64,000 nucleotides of DNA from Anaerocolumna jejuensis DSM 15929 (lineage in GTDB: Bacteria; Bacillota; Clostridia; Lachnospirales; Lachnospiraceae), in NCBI RefSeq assembly GCF_900142215.1, contig NZ_FRAC01000022.1, positions 1-64,000 of the forward strand, read 5' to 3'. The translations under genes and the position numbers were made by a program. The notes beneath the pieces are model-generated. The model was given only the letters and a program-made list of their open reading frames with translations, did not search any database and had not been told where the DNA came from. Below, in pieces: positions 1-6,856 of this stretch (position 1 is the first letter of the stretch; every line of letters begins with the position of its first letter).

Positions 1-228
1 TTGCATACCGCAGACTTGTCTGCGGTACTGCCATAGATAATGGAGTGTGAAAGTGCTTTTTCTTTCACGCTTTGCTCCCATTGCATACCGCAGACCTGAC
101 TGCGGTACTGCCATAAATAATGGAGTATGAAAGCGCTTTTCTTTCATACTTAGCTCCCATTGCATACCGCAGACCTGTCTGCGGTACTGCCATAAATAAT
201 GGATTGTGATAGCATTTTTCTGTCACAC
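1..228 (-). repeat. Two-hairpin tandem repeat, three units (family member A)
   Basis: Three units start near 1, 81 and 160, with a period of 79-80 bases. Each has one hairpin built on ACCGCAGAC/GTCTGCGGT and a second, variable hairpin. The second stem differs between units but stays paired: GTGTGAAAG/CTTTCACGC, GTATGAAAG/CTTTCATAC and TGTGATAG/CTGTCACA. Read on the minus strand the unit matches the repeat at 39596-39794 (shared GCAGTA, CAGG, TATGCA, GGAG, ATTTA blocks), so this is a dispersed family. The last unit overlaps the stop codon of the permease gene at 223 and may end its transcript. A short minus-strand frame from the ATG at 145-147 runs open to the window edge inside the repeat; I do not call it a gene. 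Confidence 0.85.
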
Positions 229-1014
229 TTCTCTACGCCGATAGATACGGATCATCAAAAAAGTACAGACCGCTGCTTCGAGCAGCAGTACGATAAAGCA
301 GGCTGTGGTAGAAGCAAAATATAGGCTGAAGCGATTGTAAAACGCCGTCTGAATTTCACCTACTGGAGTATAGAACTGATACAGCCAGCGAAAAATCATT
401 GGAATTGGCATAAGTGTACCTGCATTAAACCCCAAAGGCTGCATCAGAACCGCATCGCTGAAATGCATGGCATAATTGAGGAGTGTATAAAAGAATACAA
501 TAATTACGGAAAGAATATAGCTTTTATTAAACCAAATGACCAGCACAATGCAAGGCAGGGCTGCCGCCCACAAAAGTATCCCCGTTGCTGCTGTTAAGGC
601 AAATTGCAGATTAAAATCTGTCAGCGGAATATGATACAAAAGGGATATTCCCGTATTGACCACAAATCCAACAATCTGAAATACAACGGAAAAGATCAGA
701 AGCACTAACAGCTTTACAAATACCAGCAGCTCTTTCGAAACAGGGATGCAAAGCAGGTTCTTGAGGGTATCATTGTCCTGCTCCGAGAAAAACAGATTGG
801 CAGCCAAGATAACCAGCAGCGGCATCAGCAGCAGAAATCCACTGCCTTCATGGACGAAGCTGATCATATCTGAAAAATTTGTACTTGAGCTTCCCGCTAC
901 CAGAGCTGAACCCAGGATAGGGAAAACGAATGCGGCCAGCACCACAAAGGAGACGAATTTCTTCCTCTTTAGCTTCTTAAATTCACATAAAAGCAAGTTA
1001 CGCAATGCCCTCAC
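223..1014 (-). CDS. ABC-2 type exporter permease (BcrB / lantibiotic-protection type)
   Basis: A 263-residue membrane protein with about six hydrophobic segments (near residues 20-42, 57-75, 95-125, 138-160, 165-185 and 235-255), the layout of ABC-2 permeases such as BcrB and the MutE/MutG/SpaE group. The basic N-terminus (EFKKLKRKKF) before the first segment is typical. It likely pairs with the ATPase at 998-1921, whose last 17 bases overlap this gene's start, so the two are probably translationally coupled. The context (two-component system, direct-repeat operator, exporter) suggests export of, or protection from, an antimicrobial peptide. The substrate is inferred only. The 3' end lies inside a repeat unit. 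Confidence 0.85.
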   Translation of the reverse strand: MRALRNLLLCEFKKLKRKKFVSFVVLAAFVFPILGSALVAGSSSTNFSDMISFVHEGSGFLLLMPLLVILAANLFFSEQDNDTLKNLLCIPVSKELLVFVKLLVLLIFSVVFQIVGFVVNTGISLLYHIPLTDFNLQFALTAATGILLWAAALPCIVLVIWFNKSYILSVIIVFFYTLLNYAMHFSDAVLMQPLGFNAGTLMPIPMIFRWLYQFYTPVGEIQTAFYNRFSLYFASTTACFIVLLLEAAVCTFLMIRIYRRREV

Positions 1015-1921
1015 CTCCGGTTATACGCTTGAAGTAGTCCTCCAGGGTATCTTCACAGGTGTGAGCTTCGGATACCTCCAATCCGTTCTCAATGAAGGCA
1101 CGGTTTAGTGCAGCCACAGAAAAATTGTTATTATATAAGCGCAGACTATGGTCATTTTCCACCGTAAAGTTTTTGGCTCCGAAGTTTCTCTCCATAATTC
1201 TGGCAGCCTGTGCTGTGTCGGAAACTACAAAATGAATGTATTTTCCATTTTTCTCTTCCAGCTCGGAGAGGCTTTCTTCCTCCAGCAATACGCCATGGTC
1301 AATGATTCCAATGTCATCCACCAGCAAAGAGATTTCTGAAAGAATATGGCTGGAGATCAATATGGTTTTTCCTTTCCCATCGCAAAGCTCCCGGATAAAT
1401 GAGCGCACCTCGGCAATTCCGATTGGGTCAAGCCCGTTGATTGGCTCATCCAGGATCAGCAGCTCCGGATCATGCATGATAGCAAGGGCAATGGCTAAGC
1501 GCTGCTTCATACCAAGAGAGTATTGGGAGAACAGCTTTTTATCACCATAGGGAAGTCCCACGACCTCCAGGGCGTCCTTGACAGCAGAACGTTTAGTAAC
1601 ACCTCTAAGCTGGGCAAATATTTTCAGATTTTCCGTACCTGTCAGATTCGGATAAAATCCCGGTGCTTCAATTAAGCTGCCAATGCGGGGCAGAATTTTC
1701 TTTTCGTTTCCCTGAATGCTTTTACCAAAAACTTGAACTTCTCCGGAAGTAGGTCTTGTCAGATTTAAGAGCATTTTCATGGCTGTGGTTTTTCCTGCAC
1801 CGTTTCTGCCGAGCAAGCCATAAATGCGGCCCTTTTTAACATGGATGTTCAGGTTTGCAACACTTTTCTGCTCTCCATATTGTTTAGTAAGATTTTTTGT
1901 TTCAATTATAAAATCACTCAA
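998..1921 (-). CDS. ABC exporter ATP-binding protein (BcrA-like)
   Basis: A 307-residue ATPase. Visible motifs are Walker A (GRNGAGKTT, about residues 38-46), the ABC signature YSLGMKQ (135-141) and Walker B LLILDE (155-160), followed by the H-loop ISSH. The C-terminal extension of about 85 residues is usual for BcrA/CcmA-type exporters. The ATG is preceded by AAGGAGG in good spacing. It energises the permease at 223-1014. Transcription probably starts just upstream, where four 11-bp direct repeats (1964-2007) look like a response-regulator operator, so the neighbouring two-component system may induce it. Confidence 0.92.
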   Translation of the reverse strand: MSDFIIETKNLTKQYGEQKSVANLNIHVKKGRIYGLLGRNGAGKTTAMKMLLNLTRPTSGEVQVFGKSIQGNEKKILPRIGSLIEAPGFYPNLTGTENLKIFAQLRGVTKRSAVKDALEVVGLPYGDKKLFSQYSLGMKQRLAIALAIMHDPELLILDEPINGLDPIGIAEVRSFIRELCDGKGKTILISSHILSEISLLVDDIGIIDHGVLLEEESLSELEEKNGKYIHFVVSDTAQAARIMERNFGAKNFTVENDHSLRLYNNNFSVAALNRAFIENGLEVSEAHTCEDTLEDYFKRITGGEGIA

Positions 1922-1948
1922 ATTAGGAACCTCCTTTTCTTACTGGAA

Positions 1949-2007
1949 TCAGTCTAGCATGTCAACCTTGCAATAACCTTGCCATAACCTTGCATTAACC
2001 TTGCAAT
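1949..2007 (-). promoter_or_regulatory. Four tandem 11-bp repeats and promoter region before the ABC exporter
   Basis: AACCTTGCAAT-like units start at 1964, 1975, 1986 and 1997, exactly 11 bp apart (plus-strand reading). An 11-bp spacing of direct half-sites on one DNA face is the pattern bound by OmpR/PhoB-type regulators such as the one encoded at 3142-3843. On the minus strand, TAGACT lies just downstream of the repeats and could be a -10 box with the repeats over the -35 region; TTGACA-17-TAAGAA is a second option. The ribosome site AAGGAGG follows. Binding is inferred. Confidence 0.65.
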
Positions 2008-2024
2008 TTATGTAAAACAAAGGA

Positions 2025-2202
2025 TTGCAAAATGAAGCTCTGCGGAGTATAACCTGCCTCACACACCGGTTGGCCGACATCTGGCATGATTTGTATGCTA
2101 AAATCGTACATAATATGTTCGTTTAAAGCATACAAATCATATCATCTGTCTGTCAAACAGTTTATTGTGCCAAGTTATATTCCGCAGAGCTTCATTTTAC
2201 AA
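2025..2202. repeat. 178-bp element with 29-bp terminal inverted repeats (MITE-like)
   Basis: The outer arms at 2025-2053 and 2174-2202 are 29 bp with two mismatches. Inside are 12-bp perfect inverted arms GATTTGTATGCT (2088-2099) and AGCATACAAATC (2127-2138). It sits between the kinase stop and the exporter promoter. The nested palindrome could be a miniature transposable element or a long transcribed hairpin that separates kinase and exporter expression. No target-site duplication was recognised. Confidence 0.6.
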
Positions 2203-2214
2203 CAGCCTCTTCTC

Positions 2215-3138
2215 TCAAGAATCCAAAGGAAAGAAAACAGTAAAAATCGTATATTTGTCTGGTTCGCTCTGTACAGTGATTCTGCCATTCATTTTTTCCA
2301 CCATCTGCCCGACAATGGCGAGCCCTAATCCACTTCCTTTATTGGACCGTCCTTTATCACATTTATATAACCGTTCAAAGATGTGCTGCAAATCTGATTT
2401 TTCAATACCGATTCCATTGTCTTCCACGAAAATTTTGATATCCGATTCTGTTTGGGACATCTCAATTTTGATTTGCGAAGCCTGACTATGGTTCATGACA
2501 TTCTGTACTAAATTATTGATAATACGGGCATACCCATCTAAATCCACTTTTGTTAGCAAGGGTTTATCCGGAAGCTCGATTTCATAATTCAGCTTCTTTT
2601 CTTCAAAAATAGGAATCCAGTCCTTCAGAATATTGCGTGTCAGTTCCGAAAGCTCTACCTGTTCGATGGATAAGGAAAATTCACTGGAGTTCAGTTTAAA
2701 CCAGTCAAATAAAATATCAATATATTCTTTCAGGTCATGGGCTTTGCGCCTGGCAATTTCAAGATAATTCTCGCGTTCCTTTCCGGTGACGACCCCTCTG
2801 TGAACTGCATCCAAGTAACCCAGCAACGTAGTAAGAGGTGTTCTTACATCATGTGAAAGACTGGTCATAAGCTGACGATTGGTCTCATCTGCTGCCCGCA
2901 GCTGTGAAAGCTGTTCTTCATAGGCGTAAACAATTTCGTTCATTTTAAACGAAAGCTCTGCGGTAAGCTCATTGTCTGCGGCAAGGATTTTTCGATTGCC
3001 GTTTCCAGCCCAAATATCATTCAGGGCATCTGTCATATCCCTAAGCTGCCGTTTTACACCAATCAGTTTTAGGAAGCAAACTATACTAAACAAGAAGGCA
3101 AGGCAAAATAATATGCCTAAAACTACATCCAGAAGCAT
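2215..3138 (-). CDS. Sensor histidine kinase, OmpR-partner type
   Basis: A 307-residue kinase with a single N-terminal membrane segment (about residues 3-26) and no large extracellular domain. The phospho-acceptor motif SLSHDVRTPL has His at residue 96, followed by an ATPase domain with N, G1 and G2 boxes (NLVQNVMNH; DNGIGI; KGSGLGLAIV). The lack of a sensor domain suggests that it senses within the membrane or through the ABC exporter, as known for small kinases that guard against peptide antibiotics; this is inference. It lies 3 bp downstream of the regulator gene, so the two form one operon. Confidence 0.92.
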   Translation of the reverse strand: MLLDVVLGILFCLAFLFSIVCFLKLIGVKRQLRDMTDALNDIWAGNGNRKILAADNELTAELSFKMNEIVYAYEEQLSQLRAADETNRQLMTSLSHDVRTPLTTLLGYLDAVHRGVVTGKERENYLEIARRKAHDLKEYIDILFDWFKLNSSEFSLSIEQVELSELTRNILKDWIPIFEEKKLNYEIELPDKPLLTKVDLDGYARIINNLVQNVMNHSQASQIKIEMSQTESDIKIFVEDNGIGIEKSDLQHIFERLYKCDKGRSNKGSGLGLAIVGQMVEKMNGRITVQSEPDKYTIFTVFFPLDS

Positions 3139-3141
3139 AAC

Positions 3142-3843
3142 CTACACCTCCTTGTTAAAGCGATAGCCAATCCCTTTTACCGTCTGGATGTAAAGCTGTG
3201 TTCCGGAGTCAGGTTCAATTTTTTTCCGGAGGCGGCTGATGATAGCCATAATGTTGCTGTCATCATATACATAAGGCTCACCCCATACTTCCTCATAAAT
3301 CTGCTGCTTTGTCAAAATCCTCCCCTGATTTTTCGCACAGAACAGCAGAAGATTAAATTCTTTTGGCGGCAATTCAAATGTACCATTTTGCGTTGTAACA
3401 CTTCGGCTGTCAAAATCTATGGTCAGCCCTTTGTAAGAAAGCGGCTGTGAATGACTGCCCGTTGAATTAAAACGTGTATATCTGCGTATCAAAGAAATAA
3501 TTCGGGCAATCAATTCTTCCATGTCAAAGGGTTTTGTTAAGTAGTCATCCGCACCGGAACGAAGCCCCTGAACTTTTGACATGCTGTCATTTTTGGAAGT
3601 CAGCATAAGGATGGGGATGCTGCTTGTCACCCTTATTTTCTCCATTGTCTGAAATCCGTCCATTCCCGGCATCATCACATCCAAAAGAATAAGCTGGTAA
3701 TTGTTTTTTTCCAGCAGTGCCAGTCCGTCCGTACCGGAATAACAGTAATCAACATTTATTTTCTCTTTTACTACACTTTGCTTAATTAAGGCGCATAATT
3801 CTTTGTCATCGTCAATCACTAGAATATTGTAATCCAAGTTCAT
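3142..3843 (-). CDS. OmpR/PhoB-family response regulator
   Basis: A 233-residue regulator. The receiver domain (residues 1-120) has the acidic pair DD near 11-12, phospho-acceptor Asp55 in LLDVMMPG, the conserved Thr in MLTSK and Lys in LTKPF. A winged-helix DNA-binding domain follows (about 130-232; ending KGIGYRF). It is the first gene of the operon with the kinase at 2215-3138. The four 11-bp repeats in front of the exporter are the obvious candidate target. The ATG is preceded by GAGGA. Confidence 0.93.
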   Translation of the reverse strand: MNLDYNILVIDDDKELCALIKQSVVKEKINVDYCYSGTDGLALLEKNNYQLILLDVMMPGMDGFQTMEKIRVTSSIPILMLTSKNDSMSKVQGLRSGADDYLTKPFDMEELIARIISLIRRYTRFNSTGSHSQPLSYKGLTIDFDSRSVTTQNGTFELPPKEFNLLLFCAKNQGRILTKQQIYEEVWGEPYVYDDSNIMAIISRLRKKIEPDSGTQLYIQTVKGIGYRFNKEV

Positions 3844-4446
3844 CCTCCTCGTATTTATTATTTTTTTCTTTCGTAAGAGAAAGGCAAAATTATTTTTTGT
3901 GTTCCTTTAGTCTGTTTATCTGCAGGTTATGGTGTATTCTTTAGAAGTGCCCATGCATGACCGAAGTGAACCGCTCCGTCAATTCTGCTTTCGCACAGAG
4001 CTTTTGTATTCTTCGCTTTGAGATTCTTCATTTATAAGCTGCCCGCCTTGTGGAATATAATATGCACATATCTTCCTCCATTTTACATCTATGACTTTTA
4101 ATGTATACGCCATTGAGAATAAAATCAAGCAAATAAATCTTAACTTTATCAGCCGCTCAGTCCCCTCACTTTTTCCTTAATAGTAGTGAGGGGCATTTTT
4201 TGAAATATTACAATTCGCATATAGACTTCGGCAGCAGCTATGGGTATACTGTGGTTACAATACTAACATACTTCTCGCTTATTGTAACGGGCTCGTGTAC
4301 CACGATTGATATTGGAGAAATCCGAGAGGAGAATGGCAGAAACACACAGAAATTCATTATATATTACAACTATCTTGGGTAAAACGTACTTTCTATCTTA
4401 CTCATGGTAGTTGTACAAAGATTATTTAAAATGATTCGGAATAGGA
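3844..4446. other. Intergenic region between regulator operon and immunity island
   Basis: About 600 bases without a convincing gene. It contains the divergent upstream region of the regulator and an orphan plus-strand terminator (4162-4201). The segment 4200-4382 is open on the plus strand but lacks a ribosome site and recognisable sequence. This is probably the left edge of the island; no integrase or att repeat was seen. Confidence 0.5.
4162..4201 (+). terminator. Rho-independent terminator without an upstream gene
   Basis: Stem CCCCTCACT (4162-4170) pairs with AGTGAGGGG (4185-4193) and is followed by a T-rich tract on the plus strand. No plus-strand gene is visible upstream, so it may end a small RNA or be left over from a lost gene. 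Confidence 0.7.
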
Positions 4447-4458
4447 GTGAATAACAAT

Positions 4459-4866
4459 TTGAGCAGCACAGATTATAATAAATGGGCAGAGAAAAGAGTG
4501 GATGAATTAATTCATTCCCAGGTTAAAAAAGATAATTGTTATGATGAAGAGCTAATACGGGAATATCTTATTTTCGCTCAATATAGTAGAAAAGGAGATG
4601 CGTTAATAAATTTTTTTAAAGAAAACAATAACGATAGCAATTTGTTTAAAGTAATAATTAAGATTTTATTGGATGAAAGCGAAGATTATTCAAATGATGC
4701 AAGATATTCAGCAGCTGGAGTAATACATCTATTCAATCTAGAGATACTGAGAAAACATAAAAAAGAGTTACTTTATGCACAAAAATATGAATTAATAAAT
4801 TTACGTCCATTCTCAGATAAGAATATTCCAAATTGGTTACATGAAGGCATCAGTAGCGAAATTTAA
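4459..4866 (+). CDS. Small protein of unknown function, probable immunity protein
   Basis: I chose the TTG at 4459 because AGGAG (4443-4447) lies 11 bases upstream. The alternative GTG at 4447 overlaps that site. The protein is about 135 residues, acidic, helical, without signal peptide or membrane segment, so cytoplasmic. It has motifs such as ARYSAAGVIHLF and ends in a conserved-looking NLRPFSDKNIP stretch. I do not recognise the family. Size, low GC and position as the first of a row of unrelated small genes suggest toxin immunity; this is inference from context. Confidence 0.6.
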   Translation: MSSTDYNKWAEKRVDELIHSQVKKDNCYDEELIREYLIFAQYSRKGDALINFFKENNNDSNLFKVIIKILLDESEDYSNDARYSAAGVIHLFNLEILRKHKKELLYAQKYELINLRPFSDKNIPNWLHEGISSEI

Positions 4867-5011
4867 TTATAAAGAGGAATTGAGACGCCCTCTTTATATT
4901 TGAGAATTGCTACGGCAGAGGAAGTTACTCAAGCGATATAAATATAAAAATATGGATTCCAATACCCCATGAAGAAAATGTAGCATTTAATGTAAAGGAG
5001 AATGATTTCAA

Positions 5012-5398
5012 ATGGGTAATATACAATTTAGTATACATGATTATTATGATATGTTAAATCTACATAAAGCTCTTTTAGAGGCAAAATTTCATGAAAATCC
5101 AGAAAATGCATCTGTTCCGGGCAGTCCTATCGTTGCAAGACTATATAATGAATTACTGGATAGACTGGCAGAATGCGAGGCGGGAAAAAAAGGTAAGGAA
5201 AACTGGACAGAATGGAGAAAAATAAAAAATCAGAATTTTTACAAGGAAAGAGCAATCAGTAATATTATCCAATTTAGTCAATGGAGAACTTCAGATTACC
5301 AGCAGAAAGCTAATTTAATCCACAATTATTTCAGCCCGTTTACCTATACAGAAGATGAATTATCTGAACTGGTTTATGAAATTGATAACAAATTTTAA
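5012..5398 (+). CDS. Hypothetical protein, possible immunity protein
   Basis: A 128-residue cytoplasmic, helical protein preceded by AAAGGAG. It includes PGSPIVARLYNELLDRL, a stretch typical of conserved small proteins of toxin-immunity islands, but I cannot assign a family. There is no signal peptide or membrane segment. An open reading stretch in another frame (4912-5050, ending in GENDFKWVIY-like sequence) runs into its start and may be the tail of a lost gene. It stands alone with intergenic spaces of more than 100 bases on both sides. Confidence 0.6.
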   Translation: MGNIQFSIHDYYDMLNLHKALLEAKFHENPENASVPGSPIVARLYNELLDRLAECEAGKKGKENWTEWRKIKNQNFYKERAISNIIQFSQWRTSDYQQKANLIHNYFSPFTYTEDELSELVYEIDNKF

Positions 5399-5535
5399 GT
5401 GATAAAGCTGCAAAAGAAATCGATGATTTATGGAAATAAGAAGTGATATAAGTAAGAATTGTTGTAATTATTTTAATTAGATTACAGAGGAGTAGATCTC
5501 AAATTAAATTTTAATAATTAAAGGAGAGATGATAT

Positions 5536-5745
5536 ATGCAAGAATTAGCTAGAGAAGAGCTTATCGAACTTGTGAAAAAAATTATGGATTGCGATGGTAC
5601 GGAGGAGGAAATTGACAATATGATTCTGGAACTTGAGGAAAATGTTCCTCACCCGGAGATTAGTGATTTAATATTTTGGGGAGAAGATAAAACAGCAGAA
5701 CAAATTGTTGATATAGCTTTAAATTATAAGCCTATTATACTATAA
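5536..5745 (+). CDS. Colicin/pyocin-type (Im2/Im9-like) nuclease immunity protein
   Basis: A 69-residue acidic protein with the hallmarks of the Colicin_Pyocin immunity family: CDGTEEEIDN in the first half and HPEISDLIF in the second, matching the helix that binds the HNH nuclease of colicin E9/E2-type toxins. Length is slightly shorter than E. coli Im9 (86). It has a good ribosome site (AAGGAGAG). It would bind and block an HNH DNase in the cytoplasm. No such nuclease gene is next to it, so it is an orphan immunity gene. Recognition rests on motif pattern. Confidence 0.88.
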   Translation: MQELAREELIELVKKIMDCDGTEEEIDNMILELEENVPHPEISDLIFWGEDKTAEQIVDIALNYKPIIL

Positions 5746-5773
5746 AAAATATACGACCGTTTTTTTCTATAGT

Positions 5774-6205
5774 TTGTCCAATCGAGTACAGGAGACTATT
5801 AGACTTGTAAGATATATGTCAAAAGAACTTTTAAAGTGGGGAGTAGATATAGGTTTAAGTTCAAAAGATATAGAAATAAAAGAAGCAGCTGAAGATTTTA
5901 ATTATACTTTTAATAAAAGTACAATGATTTTATTAATGAAAAGATGGAGGAAAACGGTGGGGATAAGCTCAAATGAATTTTATATTAATTCAATTTCAGT
6001 CAGTATAAAACAGGATGATTCTAAAAAAATTTTGAGTTATAGCGATGGACAAATTAATGAAGAATTGTTAAATTCTTTAAGATTTAGCTTAGATAGAGGA
6101 ATGTTATACAGATTAGAAATGTCAAACACTGGAACGGATTTATCCATGAGTTTATTTTGTGAAAATGGTATTTCTTATTTTGGAATAGTGGAAGTTTGTG
6201 TTTGA
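5774..6205 (+). CDS. Hypothetical protein, possibly 5'-truncated
   Basis: Open from a TTG at 5774; the only internal ATG option is 5816 (MSKELLKWG). Neither has a clear ribosome site and a T-rich tract precedes the TTG, so the true N-terminus may be lost. The protein is AT-rich coded, cytoplasmic, with a beta-rich C-terminal half (YRLEMSNTGTDLSMSLF). No family recognised. Its stop overlaps the start of the next frame, suggesting coupling. Probable immunity gene by position only. Confidence 0.45.
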   Translation: MSNRVQETIRLVRYMSKELLKWGVDIGLSSKDIEIKEAAEDFNYTFNKSTMILLMKRWRKTVGISSNEFYINSISVSIKQDDSKKILSYSDGQINEELLNSLRFSLDRGMLYRLEMSNTGTDLSMSLFCENGISYFGIVEVCV

Positions 6206-6513
6206 TAAAGAAATTATTTATGTTTATTGATGAAAACTCAAAGGGAACATATACCTCAAGTGATGTTTATAATAATATTGTTTATGAGGGTAAATTACGA
6301 GAAATGAGTCATTTAGAAATTTTACAGATGTTTGCTGATTTTATTTTATGTTTTATTGATTCTGAGAGTGTGGATATACTAACCGCTGTTGATGAAGCAA
6401 AAAAGTATCAGAAGTATAATTATTATGAACCTAATATATTTACAATTTTTATTAAAAACAAGAGCGGTATTACACAAGAAAAGGTCTTCGAAAATATAAC
6501 AATTAAGTACTAG
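6202..6513 (+). CDS. Hypothetical protein coupled to the preceding gene
   Basis: Starts at TTG 6202 inside the stop of the upstream gene (TTGA overlap); an earlier in-frame TTG exists at 6196. About 103 residues, helical, with no membrane segment beyond one hydrophobic patch (EILQMFADFILCFI). I do not recognise it. The overlap suggests that it acts with the product of 5774-6205, possibly as two halves of one broken gene. Confidence 0.4.
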   Translation: MIKKLFMFIDENSKGTYTSSDVYNNIVYEGKLREMSHLEILQMFADFILCFIDSESVDILTAVDEAKKYQKYNYYEPNIFTIFIKNKSGITQEKVFENITIKY

Positions 6514-6856
6514 CTAAATAAAATGGATTATCAGGAATCGGTACCGGATGTGTAACTGGGCTTTTAATGCAAGTGCGCCCGGGTTGCGACCCTAATGCCA
6601 TCCAAGGAATCCAACCACTATGAAAAAGTCCTCTCAGTCCACTCTCTGGCTGCTGTATTTCGAATAAGTGAAGAGTTTGCCCCCAATCTTTAACCTGCAT
6701 CCTTTTCGACCCCATGCTTCCTGATGAACATTGTGAAATATATATTGTAATACTATAAAATCAATGATAAGATTATGCAATAAATATCGTTATTTATCCT
6801 ATAGGAATAATATTAATTGGTAAAAATTACAAAAGAAATGCAATGAGGACTCTGAC
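6514..6856. other. Intergenic region with a GC-richer patch
   Basis: Bases 6530-6720 are clearly richer in GC than the flanking 30 percent GC island, with short open frames on both strands but no ribosome site. It may be a fragment of a transferred or lost gene. Bases 6720-6856 are AT-rich leader for the sensor kinase, with a GAGGA ribosome site before the GTG at 6857. Confidence 0.4.

Noticed and set aside
4200..4382. 60-codon plus-strand frame
   Set aside because: It begins within the T-run of a terminator, has no ribosome site and no recognisable sequence.
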